Shown here in pieces: positions 17,048 through 27,424 of a DNA stretch of 64,000 bases. Every line of letters begins with the position of its first letter. Position 1 is the first letter of the stretch. Location: the IMG/VR virus record IMGVR_UViG_3300043395_002349, positions 36,090-100,089 of that record; one strand, 5' to 3'. The stretch comes from a virus. The notes below the pieces were generated by a model that worked only from the letters and a program-made list of their open reading frames with translations, ran no database searches and had not been told where the DNA came from. A program made the translations under genes and the position numbers.

Positions 17048-18274
17048 TTAGAAATCTAATTTAACTTTTAATAATAATTCTTTACTAAATGATTTTGCAA
17101 TTGGTTGTGAAGTTTTTGCTACTGCTAATAATTCATTTGCATCGTTGTATAAACCTACTGTTGTAATGTAAGTCATAGGTTCAACCACAAATGTTGGTTC
17201 TGTAAATGAACCAGTAGCATCTACAAATGTTGGATTATTTGAGAAGTTAAATTCTCTATTATTAACTCTTACAAAATAATGTGCTGTTGATACATTTTCT
17301 ATTCTTCTTGCTTCAAAATATTCACCCTTTTTAATTGCGTTGAATAATTTTTTATGGTTATATTCATCTGATATATAAGAACCAGATGGAGTTAATTCGC
17401 TACCTATTAAATTAGATAATGCACTAGGATTAAATACTAATACACCATAATCAGGATAAAATTTACCAAAACCATATCCGTTTGATGCAGTATAAGTTGA
17501 GATAGTAGCATCGTTATTTGTTCCTAAATTTAATGTTCCACTTACAATATTAAATTCATTTGTACCACTATTTGTGATATTGAATTTTTCACCACTATTA
17601 TCAATAAATGTAAATTCTCCATTAGAACCACTTAAACTAATTTCCCAGTTTCCTGCATCTATTCTTTCTCTATAATTAGAACGTGCTACGTTAATTACAT
17701 AGATATCATCCGATGCATATCCATCTTGAGTTGTTCCATCATAAAAACGGAATTTGTTTTCACCCGTATCTGTCAATAATGCTCTATATTGAAAATATGT
17801 AGCTTGTGTAGATAAAGTTGCATTAGGGTCAGCTGCTGTTGTTGGGGCTCCTGCACCACTAATATGTCCGTATGATACCGCAAATTCAACTCCTAAAGAA
17901 GAAGTTAATGCAGGATCTCCACTATATACGTTATAATAGTATTTACTTGCACTTGAACCATTATGACCAGCAATATTACTTGTAGAACCCGTATAAAACT
18001 CATATAAAGTTCCATTTCCGTTGCTCCATAATCCTGTAGTAACAATTTCATTTTTAGCTGGAACAATATCCGTTGTATTAAATGTTTTATATACAGAGTT
18101 TGTAGTTACTCCTGTTTCCATCACCAATTTTTCACCCGTTGTAAGGTAATTGTTGATAATTGCAGCTAATTGTGTTGTATCTAACACTCCATTAGCACTT
18201 TGTCTTTGTTGATTAAGATAATTTGCTAAATCGTTGGTTAATTGTGTACCAGTTGTTGAACCTAATGTTGCCAT
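17048..18274 (-). CDS. Tail/baseplate structural protein
   Basis: 408 residues. The N-terminal ~60 residues are helical and polar, the remainder is Gly/Ser/Thr/Asn-rich and beta-type, and the C-terminal ~45 residues (YITTVGLYNDANELLAVAK, ending VKLDF) are homologous to the C-terminus of the next protein. No enzymatic motif is visible. It is the last gene before a strong intrinsic terminator and the first upstream neighbour is the 206-residue structural gene, 17 nt away. Abundant aromatic residues and low complexity suit a surface virion protein. Confidence 0.65.
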   Translation of the reverse strand: MATLGSTTGTQLTNDLANYLNQQRQSANGVLDTTQLAAIINNYLTTGEKLVMETGVTTNSVYKTFNTTDIVPAKNEIVTTGLWSNGNGTLYEFYTGSTSNIAGHNGSSASKYYYNVYSGDPALTSSLGVEFAVSYGHISGAGAPTTAADPNATLSTQATYFQYRALLTDTGENKFRFYDGTTQDGYASDDIYVINVARSNYRERIDAGNWEISLSGSNGEFTFIDNSGEKFNITNSGTNEFNIVSGTLNLGTNNDATISTYTASNGYGFGKFYPDYGVLVFNPSALSNLIGSELTPSGSYISDEYNHKKLFNAIKKGEYFEARRIENVSTAHYFVRVNNREFNFSNNPTFVDATGSFTEPTFVVEPMTYITTVGLYNDANELLAVAKTSQPIAKSFSKELLLKVKLDF

Positions 18275-18291
18275 ATCAATGTTTTATATTT

Positions 18292-18912
18292 TTATCCTGC
18301 TACATAAGTAACTGTTACTGGAATAGTTACACTACCACCAGTTTCATTACCAAATATAGTCAATGTTGTTATTAATGTTGAAGTTAATGAACTATTTGGA
18401 ATAAACGTAAACGTTAAACCTCTTTCTACTTGTGCTGTTGCTGTTACACTATTAGTAAATGTTGTTGTAGTTGTTACGTTTGATAAACCTTCACCAACAA
18501 TAGTTCCCGCATTTTTATTACCTAAAACAGCAGTGTATCCACCATTCTTATTCCCAGCAGGAGATGTAGAAGGATTAATAGGATATTGACCACCTGTTGT
18601 TTTTGCTGCAATCGAAGATACATTGATAGAAACAACTGGAATTTTTTGAGTTCCCTTTGGTAAAGTTACTAATTTATATTTTAATGCCTGAGTTTCATCA
18701 GGAGATGCTTCTAAAATTGGAGTTTTTAAAATTGCGTAATCATAAAAGGAAGAACCCTTTGGATGTCCCGTATCATATAAATCATAATCAATTTCATCAT
18801 CACCCAACGCAAATTGTGTAATGTTCAAAGGTTGTCCTGCCGCTAATTTTTCTCTACCTTTTTTAGTTAAGATAGCGTCTACTGTAATTGTTGTGTTATC
18901 TAAGTATGCCAT
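18292..18912 (-). CDS. T4-like tail structural protein (ILTKKGREKLA / FALGDDEIDY type)
   Basis: 206 residues. The N-terminus ITVDAILTKKGREKLA, followed by ITQFALGDDEIDYDLYD, is a pattern I recognise from tail/baseplate structural proteins of marine T4-like phages. The C-terminal half is Thr/Gly/Val-rich beta sequence, probably a small sandwich domain. A TATTTATA element sits 19 nt upstream. Neighbouring genes on both sides are large structural proteins. Confidence 0.65.
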   Translation of the reverse strand: MAYLDNTTITVDAILTKKGREKLAAGQPLNITQFALGDDEIDYDLYDTGHPKGSSFYDYAILKTPILEASPDETQALKYKLVTLPKGTQKIPVVSINVSSIAAKTTGGQYPINPSTSPAGNKNGGYTAVLGNKNAGTIVGEGLSNVTTTTTFTNSVTATAQVERGLTFTFIPNSSLTSTLITTLTIFGNETGGSVTIPVTVTYVAG

Positions 18913-18931
18913 AGTTCGTTTATTATTCTTT

Positions 18932-18939
18932 TATAAATA
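18932..18939 (-). promoter_or_regulatory. TATTTATA element upstream of 18292-18912
   Basis: Coding strand TATTTATA, 19 nt before the ATG, within the 55-nt gap after the large structural gene. Confidence 0.4.
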
Positions 18940-18967
18940 TATAAAATATTTTTTCTTTACATTATTT

Positions 18968-21900
18968 TTAATCAACTTCTAATATCGGTTCATTATTACT
19001 TCTACCTTGAGCGGTTACTCTTAATGTAGTTGGATTAGTTGTGAATGTTTCAACTGCTGCTTTACCATCTATCGTTGTATATGTAGTTTGTTTAGAACCA
19101 AAATAGTAAGAGTTTTGTAAACCTGTTGTTTTATCCCCAGTATAAATATAATGCGTAGGTAAATATCCACTTGCAGTTACTACATTAACAATGTTAGAAT
19201 CTACTTCTAAACTTGATGATTGATTTAATTCTTGGATTATAAATTCAGTACGATATGATGGTACAACTACACTTTGTTGTGTATTTTGTACGTTTACTAA
19301 TATACAATCTATTAAAGCATTTGTATTTATTTCTCTTGCCGAAAAATTGTATTCATTTCCAGGAATAGGTGCTAAAACTTGTTCTACACCATTTAAATCT
19401 GTATAATTTACGAATCCGGCGCCACTTAAAGGATTTATTGCAGTTGCATCTATATAATATCCTGAATTTATTTGAGTTATTGTTGGTGTCTGTTTAGTTA
19501 CTAAAAATCCTCTAATTCCCTTAGATTTAAATACCCCATTTTCCTCGTAATGATATTTTCCATATCCATTTGTAAAATAAGTATTAAAACCATAATTAAT
19601 ATATTTTTCATCCATCCCAATAATCTGTCCTGCATTTAAAATATCCAATTCAGTTAATATAGATGCACTAATTCTATTATAATTAATAGTTCCATCATAT
19701 GTAATCCAATCACCATTTGCAATATTATCTGTTATACCAAATATTTCAGCAGTATGTGTAATATTATCTGCACCAAAGTTATATATTTTAGATGCATCTA
19801 AATCTGCATCTTTTGATATAACATCACCATTAATTTTTTCAATAGATTCTGTTAAATTTAAAATACCTTCATTATAATCAAATGTAGAGTATAAATCAGT
19901 AATTTGCGTATCAGTTACAACACCTTCTAAACTTTCCGCCTGTACTGATGGTTTATTTCTTTTTACTTTACTCCTTTCCAAAAAGTGTGGTGCTATTAAT
20001 AAACCAGTAGTAACAACTGCTCTAGCTGGTAACATTTCTCTTAAATTGATAAATAAAGATTTATCATAATATTTTACCAAACGTATAAATTCATATAAAT
20101 TTCTTTCACCAACTCGTCTGAAATAATAGGTTCTTAATTCATCTAATTCAGGATATGTTGTATATCCGTATTCGTATTCCGGATTTCCTATATAATCATC
20201 TAAACTTTCACCACCCAATGATTTTGCAATATCCAAATCCAAATCTTTATTAGGTGAGAAAAATAATCCAACTCTATTAGAATCCTTTGCTGAAGTATCA
20301 AACGCTTTTTTGGTTGCTCTTTTTGTTGGCGATAAATTTGCTACTAAAGTTTGTTCTTCTAATCTTACTTTATTTGTATAGTATCTACTTGCACCGGTGT
20401 TAGGTATAACTAAAGAAATTTCTCTTTCATATACTTCATAGTTAAATGGATAATTAGTCTGAACACCAAACCCACTTGCACTCACATTTGTTACATAATC
20501 TAAATATGGTGCTACATTATTAATTGAACCGGTTAATGATAAATCTTGTGGTCTTTCAAAATCAAGTCTTATCAATAAATCATCAGTAGATGCTGAAATA
20601 TGATTACCATTAATTGCTTCTGAATTTATAACATGATTATCAAACACACTTTCACTCAATGCTGTTTTCCAAATTCTTAATTCTTCTAAACTACCACTAA
20701 AACCATGTCCATTTCCACCAAAATAAAGTGAAGTATTATTAGTAAAATCAACACTACTTGTTATCCACTCACCTTGTGTTACAATTGTATCTTTATCATT
20801 TGAGGCAGCATATACTATAAATGAAGAACCACTTAATTGTGCCAATATTGTATGATAGTTACCATCATAAAAAGGATAAGAAGTAGAAACCTGATTTCCA
20901 TTAATTGTAAATTTACCAAATATTCCATTTGTATTAATTACACTAATTCCCAATTCAAACCCACTTGCACTTATAAACGTATAGTTTTCTAATTCTGCAG
21001 GTTTTATTTTAAATTCAATTGCCTCAAATGTTGATGCTGTAACTGGAACTTCTATTTTTGCATTTGTATTATCAAATACTAAATTATGTGTTAAACTATT
21101 ATAAATAAATTTAGGCGAATCCGTTACCGTATCTGTATTTGGTCCACCAAATTCTATAATAGATAAATTAGATGATGGAATACCATAACAAGTTAATAAT
21201 GCATTTATACCTCTTATACTTCCTCTGTGCTTTAATAAATAAGGTAAGTTATTTGCAATTCTTCTCCAAATTTGTTTTGTTGCTTGTTGTGGTGTTATTA
21301 AAGTGTCATTATCACCTAAATAATTATCGGATGTAAGTGAACCTACAACTCCATCATTATTTACACCAAATGTATATTCCCAAAGTTGTTTATTTGAATT
21401 AAGATTTTTTGCATCCCACCCAAATGATTTCAAATATTGATATAAAAAATCATCATTAATACCAACTGTATTTGTTTCACTAATTTTCTTTTGTTCTGTG
21501 ATTCCTTTGATATATGCCCAAATAATATCAAAATAATTACCAATCATATCTAAGAATAATAAAAATTCTGCATTATTACTATCTTCTATAATGTGTAATG
21601 GTAAATTTCTTTTTAATAAGTTGTTATTATCTTTATCATATGTACTTGCTAATTCATAATAATCTGCATATAAATTTGTAGTATTTGAATAATAACCAAC
21701 AGGTTTTCCACTACTAAATCCACCCGATACAAATGAAGATGTGAATATACTTTGTGTAAGGTATGTTTCCCAACCATCAAAACCGGTAATTAAATTGGAT
21801 TTTTTAGTTTCAATATTCTTTATATCTAAATTTAATGTAATTGTATTATTTGATGAACTTACACTTAAATTTTGTATTTGCCAATCATAATATTCGGCTA

Positions 21901-24034
21901 ATTCTTTTTTATATCTAAAATTAGCTAATCTTTCAACGGCGCTACTATATTTTATAAAATTATTAAATGTGCTATAATCAATATTAACACCACTTACATC
22001 TATAAAATTTTCTGCTAAATAATATTCTACCAGTTGTTGTGTAGTTTGTGAACCACTTAGTAGTATTGAATCGTATGAATCAATACCGGTTGATTGCATT
22101 TTGACAAAATCAACATCTACATTAAAATTTGCCGATCTAAGAGGAATACATATTTCTTCATTATTTCCACTTAATATAACAGACTGTAAAATTGGAAGTG
22201 CGGATAATTCCGAAACCCAAAATGTATCATTTTTATTAATAGTGGTAGGTAATGGTTCGTATAATTTTAATACAATACTTTTGTTTATCTGACCGTCTGG
22301 AACCTGGTTACCTAATTCATCTGTTTTAAATTTAGTGAAGGTAGTGTTATCAACTTCCCAGTTTGAAACTAATATTTGCTTATCATCAATTTCAAAAGAT
22401 GCTAAATGATTTAAATATTTAGATTTATCTATACTTAATTTTAAATTTGATTGAATAGCATTTAATAATTCATCTTTAAAATTTTGTGTTGATATATAAA
22501 ACTCACTATCTTCAAAATTAATTATTATTCTTTCTATCTCACCTTTAATATTTCCGTTATAAGGAATTATCAATAAATCTAATGGTGAATTAATTATTTT
22601 TCTATTTTTTAAATCTTTATAATTTAAAATAATAGAATTTTTATTAGAAAAGTTTCCTAATATTGTTGTATCGTCTTCTTTTGTATGATAAACTAAAACA
22701 TGCGTTGCTAATGTAGATTCAAACTCAATTTTAAAATTTACATCACCAAAAGTATAAGAAGGTATATAAACATCAGTTGGATAGTTAATTTTATTTATAA
22801 TTGGTATATCTAACTGCTTTGATATTTTTAATGTAAATGATTGTGAATTTCCATCACCATAAAAATTAGAATATGGAGTTAATATAATTTTAAATTCACC
22901 TTCATTATTTTCAAAATCGGTTTTTAAATCAAAATCAATATATTTTTTAACCGCATTAACCGCTGTAATAGTTGTATTGTATTCTTTATATGGAGTTTTT
23001 ACTTTTACAATGTCAGAATTAGATAATGTAAATTCTACTCTTATTTTTTCCGATTTGGTTGATGATACAAATATTGATTCTGCAATTACTTTATTGATAA
23101 CATTTGAATCTAACGTTAATTTAGGATATAAACTATCGTTTGGTTCTACTTCAATTAATACAACTATGTTTGAATTAAATACATTAGCAGGAATTGTTAT
23201 TGTAGTATCGTTTCCTATTACGTTAAAATCATTTATATTAAAAACATAATTAGAATCAAATTTATTAGCGTATTGAAATCTTATATTTTTTAAACTAAAA
23301 TAATTTAATCCACTAATAGTAACCTTTAAATCCGATGAACTATTTTTAATATTTACAATGTCAAGAGATTCACCTAATTTTAAAATTCTATCATTAATTA
23401 AATCAGAAGAAGAAAGTTTTACAATAAGTTCATCTTTTAATTTTTGTGTATCATAGTTTGATGCTACATATACCGTTTGAATTCTTTCAAGTGTTGGTTG
23501 TACAATTGTTTTTTGTTCTAAATCAAATCCTAAATCTATTATTGCAGGTAATTGAACTTCTGAATAACTTTTCTGTGCACCCTCTGTTGAAAATTCTGAT
23601 ACAATTAATCCCGAAACTTTTATTGTTTCTATTATACCATTAATTTCAATATCTTTGTTTATTAATGCTTTTTCTAATTTCCAATAATTAGTAGATTTAA
23701 ACCCATCTTCTACTATCGGTTGTAATATTAAAACATCATTAATAGTGTTATAATTAAGTAAAGCTGAAGAGCCCTCAAAATACAACGAATTTTGAATATT
23801 AAACGTCATTTTATTTTTAAACGAACTTATATTCGTAAAAAATAATTTAATATCAGTATTGTTTTCTAATGTAGGAGATGATGGTATAGGTTGTTGTAAT
23901 GGTTCAGTAACAGATTGTTGTGAGGTATATGTTACACCACCGCCGCCAGATACTACACCTACAAATACATCATTGTATGGATAATATGTACCATTGTACA
24001 TTTGACTGCTATATAATTCATCTAAAGTACTCAT
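18968..24034 (-). CDS. Very large baseplate/tail protein with LamG-like domain
   Basis: 1688 residues. The first ~750 residues look like repeated beta-sandwich modules. Around 830-960 a helical region holds IWRRIANNLPYLLKHRGS and ALLTCYGIPSS, a pattern I associate with baseplate proteins of T4-like and jumbo phages. Next comes a lectin-like LamG sandwich ending SGSLEELRIWKTALSE. A helical segment with FRRVGERNLYEFIRLVKYY follows. Near the C-terminus GFVNYTD...FSAREI...LIDC is shared with the 15689-16975 protein. A TATTTATA element lies 4 nt before the ATG. It probably links baseplate to fibres and may bind glycans. Confidence 0.7.
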   Translation of the reverse strand: MSTLDELYSSQMYNGTYYPYNDVFVGVVSGGGGVTYTSQQSVTEPLQQPIPSSPTLENNTDIKLFFTNISSFKNKMTFNIQNSLYFEGSSALLNYNTINDVLILQPIVEDGFKSTNYWKLEKALINKDIEINGIIETIKVSGLIVSEFSTEGAQKSYSEVQLPAIIDLGFDLEQKTIVQPTLERIQTVYVASNYDTQKLKDELIVKLSSSDLINDRILKLGESLDIVNIKNSSSDLKVTISGLNYFSLKNIRFQYANKFDSNYVFNINDFNVIGNDTTITIPANVFNSNIVVLIEVEPNDSLYPKLTLDSNVINKVIAESIFVSSTKSEKIRVEFTLSNSDIVKVKTPYKEYNTTITAVNAVKKYIDFDLKTDFENNEGEFKIILTPYSNFYGDGNSQSFTLKISKQLDIPIINKINYPTDVYIPSYTFGDVNFKIEFESTLATHVLVYHTKEDDTTILGNFSNKNSIILNYKDLKNRKIINSPLDLLIIPYNGNIKGEIERIIINFEDSEFYISTQNFKDELLNAIQSNLKLSIDKSKYLNHLASFEIDDKQILVSNWEVDNTTFTKFKTDELGNQVPDGQINKSIVLKLYEPLPTTINKNDTFWVSELSALPILQSVILSGNNEEICIPLRSANFNVDVDFVKMQSTGIDSYDSILLSGSQTTQQLVEYYLAENFIDVSGVNIDYSTFNNFIKYSSAVERLANFRYKKELAEYYDWQIQNLSVSSSNNTITLNLDIKNIETKKSNLITGFDGWETYLTQSIFTSSFVSGGFSSGKPVGYYSNTTNLYADYYELASTYDKDNNNLLKRNLPLHIIEDSNNAEFLLFLDMIGNYFDIIWAYIKGITEQKKISETNTVGINDDFLYQYLKSFGWDAKNLNSNKQLWEYTFGVNNDGVVGSLTSDNYLGDNDTLITPQQATKQIWRRIANNLPYLLKHRGSIRGINALLTCYGIPSSNLSIIEFGGPNTDTVTDSPKFIYNSLTHNLVFDNTNAKIEVPVTASTFEAIEFKIKPAELENYTFISASGFELGISVINTNGIFGKFTINGNQVSTSYPFYDGNYHTILAQLSGSSFIVYAASNDKDTIVTQGEWITSSVDFTNNTSLYFGGNGHGFSGSLEELRIWKTALSESVFDNHVINSEAINGNHISASTDDLLIRLDFERPQDLSLTGSINNVAPYLDYVTNVSASGFGVQTNYPFNYEVYEREISLVIPNTGASRYYTNKVRLEEQTLVANLSPTKRATKKAFDTSAKDSNRVGLFFSPNKDLDLDIAKSLGGESLDDYIGNPEYEYGYTTYPELDELRTYYFRRVGERNLYEFIRLVKYYDKSLFINLREMLPARAVVTTGLLIAPHFLERSKVKRNKPSVQAESLEGVVTDTQITDLYSTFDYNEGILNLTESIEKINGDVISKDADLDASKIYNFGADNITHTAEIFGITDNIANGDWITYDGTINYNRISASILTELDILNAGQIIGMDEKYINYGFNTYFTNGYGKYHYEENGVFKSKGIRGFLVTKQTPTITQINSGYYIDATAINPLSGAGFVNYTDLNGVEQVLAPIPGNEYNFSAREINTNALIDCILVNVQNTQQSVVVPSYRTEFIIQELNQSSSLEVDSNIVNVVTASGYLPTHYIYTGDKTTGLQNSYYFGSKQTTYTTIDGKAAVETFTTNPTTLRVTAQGRSNNEPILEVD

Positions 24035-24038
24035 TCAC

Positions 24039-24046
24039 TATAAATA
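24039..24046 (-). promoter_or_regulatory. TATTTATA element upstream of the 1688-residue gene
   Basis: Coding strand TATTTATA, only 4 nt (GTGA) from the ATG, too close for a normal leader if transcription starts downstream of the element. Confidence 0.4.
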
Positions 24047-24054
24047 TTTTTTAT

Positions 24055-25284
24055 TTACAATATTGTAATTGTATTGTAATTAATATAATTTGCATCTCGC
24101 ATATTTCCGGTATAAACACTTGTGTAAGTACTTCCTCCTCCACCTCCCCCTCCATATGTAGGAGCGCCAGTTTCTATTGGTAAAATAGTTGATGGTGGTG
24201 GTCCTTCTATTTCTATTATTATAGGTGGATTTTCTTTAGGGGTTGTTTCTATTACAACCGCTTCAGGTTTAATAGTACCAAGTTTTTCTGTTTGTGTTAA
24301 ATTACTTATTTCTTTATAGTTTGTTGTCAATAAAGATTGTAATATTTGATTATCTTCTTTTGTTTGAATATAATCCTTAATATTTTGTGGAATTTCAATT
24401 TGAGATATATCTTTTGCGTTATATTCTATTGAATCACTTAATCTATTTACTATTAATTGATTTATTTCAACAGAACTTATAAAATCATCTAAACTTAATC
24501 CTAAATTACTATAACTGCCATATGTAGTCGAATTTATATCAAAATCTTTTCCTTCTAATTGATAATATACGGAAGTTCTAAAATCCTTATAAACTTTTTG
24601 TTTAAATAGATTATATCTATTTTCACTTCCAAATTTAAAATCTCGTAATAAAACATTCAGCCAACCTTGTCCATGTTTTTCAATAAAATATTTATCAATT
24701 AATGTACTTATATCATTTTCAATAAGATCAATAGATTTTTTTATATCATTTATTACACTTCTTAATTCACTTCCTTTATTTAAAAATGAATTATATCTTT
24801 TTTGTATTAAAGTATTTTGAGTTTCATCCGTAGTTAATAAAGGCATTATCCTTAATTCGGTTCTACTTGGTGAAACTTCATGAATCCAAACTCTTTGTTT
24901 TAAATTATCACTACCTAAATAATTTTTTAAAAAATTAAAAGCAATTTTAAACTCACCATTACCATAACCTGCTTCTCTAATTAATTTTTCTACATCTATA
25001 TCAAATATTCTTTCTTGTGTAGTTGGATTGATTTCATTTTTTAAATATTTTGGTAAATCATCCTTTTTAATATATCTTACTTTTATTCCATTTGTTTGTT
25101 CTAACAAGTTATTTGAAATATCATATATTCTAAATTCAATAACATCATTTTTAGACATTCCAAAATCAGTAACAATTTTAGCTGAACTTTTAAATATGTT
25201 TAAGTCCTTAGAGTCTATTAATTGTCCTTGTGAATCTAAGTTAAGATTTATGTTTTCAATATTTTTAAAATCGTTTATTGCCAT
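24055..25284 (-). CDS. Tail-associated structural protein with Gly-rich C-terminal linker
   Basis: 409 residues. The N-terminal ~150 residues form a beta-type domain (KSSAKIVTDFG...EFRIYDIS). The centre (~160-240) is helical with charged repeats. The C-terminus is proline-rich and then carries a run of seven glycines and Tyr/Asn-rich tail (MRDANYINYNTITIL). The Pro/Gly tail suggests a flexible connection to a partner. Spacing to the next genes is short and a TATTTATA element lies 7 nt upstream. No enzyme motif is seen. Confidence 0.55.
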   Translation of the reverse strand: MAINDFKNIENINLNLDSQGQLIDSKDLNIFKSSAKIVTDFGMSKNDVIEFRIYDISNNLLEQTNGIKVRYIKKDDLPKYLKNEINPTTQERIFDIDVEKLIREAGYGNGEFKIAFNFLKNYLGSDNLKQRVWIHEVSPSRTELRIMPLLTTDETQNTLIQKRYNSFLNKGSELRSVINDIKKSIDLIENDISTLIDKYFIEKHGQGWLNVLLRDFKFGSENRYNLFKQKVYKDFRTSVYYQLEGKDFDINSTTYGSYSNLGLSLDDFISSVEINQLIVNRLSDSIEYNAKDISQIEIPQNIKDYIQTKEDNQILQSLLTTNYKEISNLTQTEKLGTIKPEAVVIETTPKENPPIIIEIEGPPPSTILPIETGAPTYGGGGGGGSTYTSVYTGNMRDANYINYNTITIL

Positions 25285-25290
25285 AAGTTA

Positions 25291-26313
25291 TTATAAATAA
25301 GAATGAACTTTTCCTTTAAATGTTTTTGTTTCGGTACTACCACCCGTATCAGTATTTGTAACGTTAAAAGTAATAGTTTCTTCATAATCTATCCTACTAC
25401 TTCCCCATCCCAAAAATCCTCTATCACCGGATGGTACTCTACTTTGTATTGGTCTATCAAATGTTATTTTTTTAGTTGCATTTGCCTTTAATGTAAATGA
25501 ACTTTCAATACTAAAAAATGTTTGTAATATTTGTACATTTATATCTTTAGCACCCGCTACAATCTCTACAAAATTACTACTCCACGCCCCAGCATATCCG
25601 GCCGGCCCTTTAACATGGGCACCACCCTGGTCTAAATCCATATCATACGCATATCCATTCGCACCATTTTTAGATGGATCACCCTTTTCCCAAACTAACG
25701 TAGCTAATTCACCGGTTGAAACTCCACCCGCTGCCATAGCCTGTTGTTTAGCACTTAATTGTTGTTGTGCTACTTGTATTGTCGCATTTGCTTGTGCTAA
25801 TAAATTATTCAACGTATCAATTTGTTTAATTAAAGCATTTTTTTGAGCGGCTAAACCAGCGTTTTCTGCTTCTAACGCCGTTCTTTCTGTTGCCTCATTT
25901 AATGCTTTTGTCAATGATGTAGTTAAATTGCTTCTTAATTCAAATACAGTTTGTTGTGTAGAATATAAGGTATTTTCAAATTTTGCATTAACAATTCGTA
26001 AATTATCATTATCCGCATATAACGAACTGCTATCTGTTGTTAATAATTGTACCTGTGTTGTTAAAAAATCAATTGTTAATTGTAAATCATTAATTTGATT
26101 TTCTAATTCTATACTTCTCGTAACTTCTGCATCATAAATTGGTTTTGGAACTAAATCTAAATTAACATCCGGTAATGGTTTTATTAATTCTGTAACTTTT
26201 ATATCCAATGATTTTTCTAACTGAGACACATTGTATTCATCAACATATAATTTAGTTGCAACTGAAGCGTCGGTTACATCGCTGAAATTTATATATTTTT
26301 TTTCTATTGCCAT
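25291..26313 (-). CDS. Coiled-coil tail structural protein
   Basis: 340 residues. Residues ~65-195 form a long coiled coil (ELENQINDLQLTIDFLTTQV, later ATIQVAQQQLSAKQQAM). A Gly-rich hinge follows, then a compact beta domain ending KTFKGKVHSYL. This layout of a long helical stalk and a small head is typical of trimeric fibre or whisker proteins. It starts 4 nt after the stop of the preceding gene. Confidence 0.6.
   Translation of the reverse strand: MAIEKKYINFSDVTDASVATKLYVDEYNVSQLEKSLDIKVTELIKPLPDVNLDLVPKPIYDAEVTRSIELENQINDLQLTIDFLTTQVQLLTTDSSSLYADNDNLRIVNAKFENTLYSTQQTVFELRSNLTTSLTKALNEATERTALEAENAGLAAQKNALIKQIDTLNNLLAQANATIQVAQQQLSAKQQAMAAGGVSTGELATLVWEKGDPSKNGANGYAYDMDLDQGGAHVKGPAGYAGAWSSNFVEIVAGAKDINVQILQTFFSIESSFTLKANATKKITFDRPIQSRVPSGDRGFLGWGSSRIDYEETITFNVTNTDTGGSTETKTFKGKVHSYL
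25292..25299 (-). promoter_or_regulatory. TATTTATA element upstream of 24055-25284
   Basis: Coding strand TATTTATA, 7 nt before the ATG, overlapping the last codons of the upstream coiled-coil gene. Confidence 0.4.
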
Positions 26314-26317
26314 TTAA

Positions 26318-27424
26318 TTATTTAACAATTTCAAACGTTCCTATTTCAAAATATTCTTGATTATGATCATCAATTGATTTAACAAACAATGTGTATGTTC
26401 TTCCTTCTTCCCAATTTGTAAAATTAAGTTTTATAATATTATTGTATTGTCCCTTAATAACCCTAGTATTTACAGAATATGGTATAATATATTCACCAGT
26501 AATTGTATCCATTATGGCGTAATAAGATTCATCTGGTAAATAATATTTTCTTTGATATGCAAATGTAGAATTAAATTGTTTTACTGGATATAATTCTCTT
26601 GCATCAATTTTTATACTTACAGTTTGTCCTTTATAATAAGATGTTTTTAAATTTGGTGAATAACAACGATATACAACATCATATGAAGAACTTGCTGCAA
26701 AATCTAAAATGTTTTCTAAATCACCAGGAGTATCTAATTCACCATAACTTATAACTAATTTTGGATGATATATTGTATTTGATTCTTTTGAAAATATTTT
26801 TAATGAACCATAGTCTACGGTATCATTTTCTAAACTTCCACTAAATTTAATAATCAATCCGTTATTTTCATATGAACCACTATTCCAATTTCTAATAAAA
26901 TCGGTTATATCTAATTTTATATCTTCTAATGTATAATTAAAATCTTGAGTAGTTACTGATTCGGTATACCAAGCACCACCCAATCCATCCCAACTACCGG
27001 TAACTCCTGTACTATAAGATGCTGTAATTCCATCCATTGTATTATACCAATGAGTAGATGTATTATCACCATTTCTATAATACCAGCTAGTACCATTTGT
27101 AGTTAAATTATCAAAACGCGTACCGGTTCCCATTTCCCAACTACCACTAATAGCATATGCTTCTATACTAAATTTAGCTGGTATTTCATTTGCTTCAGTA
27201 ATTTTTAATTCTAATGATGCTGTAAATGTATTTGCATCTATTGTTCCATCTACTAAACTTTTTGATATATTATTTAAATCAAATTGAATTAATATTCTAC
27301 TATTATCTCTGGTATCACCATAATATACCTTAGATATTTCTAATATTTCATCTATACCTGTATTTTGATAAGGTTGTTGTAGGTAAATACTTGCATCTTT
27401 GGATGCTGTATAAAATAGTATCAT
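26318..27424 (-). CDS. Structural protein with DNRLRE/CBM-like beta-sandwich
   Basis: 368 residues. Residues ~1-230 contain the pattern SRILIQFDLNNI, ASLELKITEA, WEMGTG, LDITDFIRNWNSG and HPKLVISYG, which resembles the DNRLRE/CBM-type sandwich found in surface proteins (FDL strand, W-rich loops, DVT-x-V-x-W-x-G helix). The C-terminal ~130 residues are a second beta domain. Its ATG overlaps the stop of the gp6-like gene by 1 nt (TAATG), tying it to the baseplate operon. It may be a baseplate-periphery or carbohydrate-binding subunit. Confidence 0.6.
   Translation of the reverse strand: MILFYTASKDASIYLQQPYQNTGIDEILEISKVYYGDTRDNSRILIQFDLNNISKSLVDGTIDANTFTASLELKITEANEIPAKFSIEAYAISGSWEMGTGTRFDNLTTNGTSWYYRNGDNTSTHWYNTMDGITASYSTGVTGSWDGLGGAWYTESVTTQDFNYTLEDIKLDITDFIRNWNSGSYENNGLIIKFSGSLENDTVDYGSLKIFSKESNTIYHPKLVISYGELDTPGDLENILDFAASSSYDVVYRCYSPNLKTSYYKGQTVSIKIDARELYPVKQFNSTFAYQRKYYLPDESYYAIMDTITGEYIIPYSVNTRVIKGQYNNIIKLNFTNWEEGRTYTLFVKSIDDHNQEYFEIGTFEIVK

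Noticed and set aside
24135-24160. C-rich run as a possible second quadruplex
   Set aside because: It is explained by a seven-glycine coding stretch in the structural gene.
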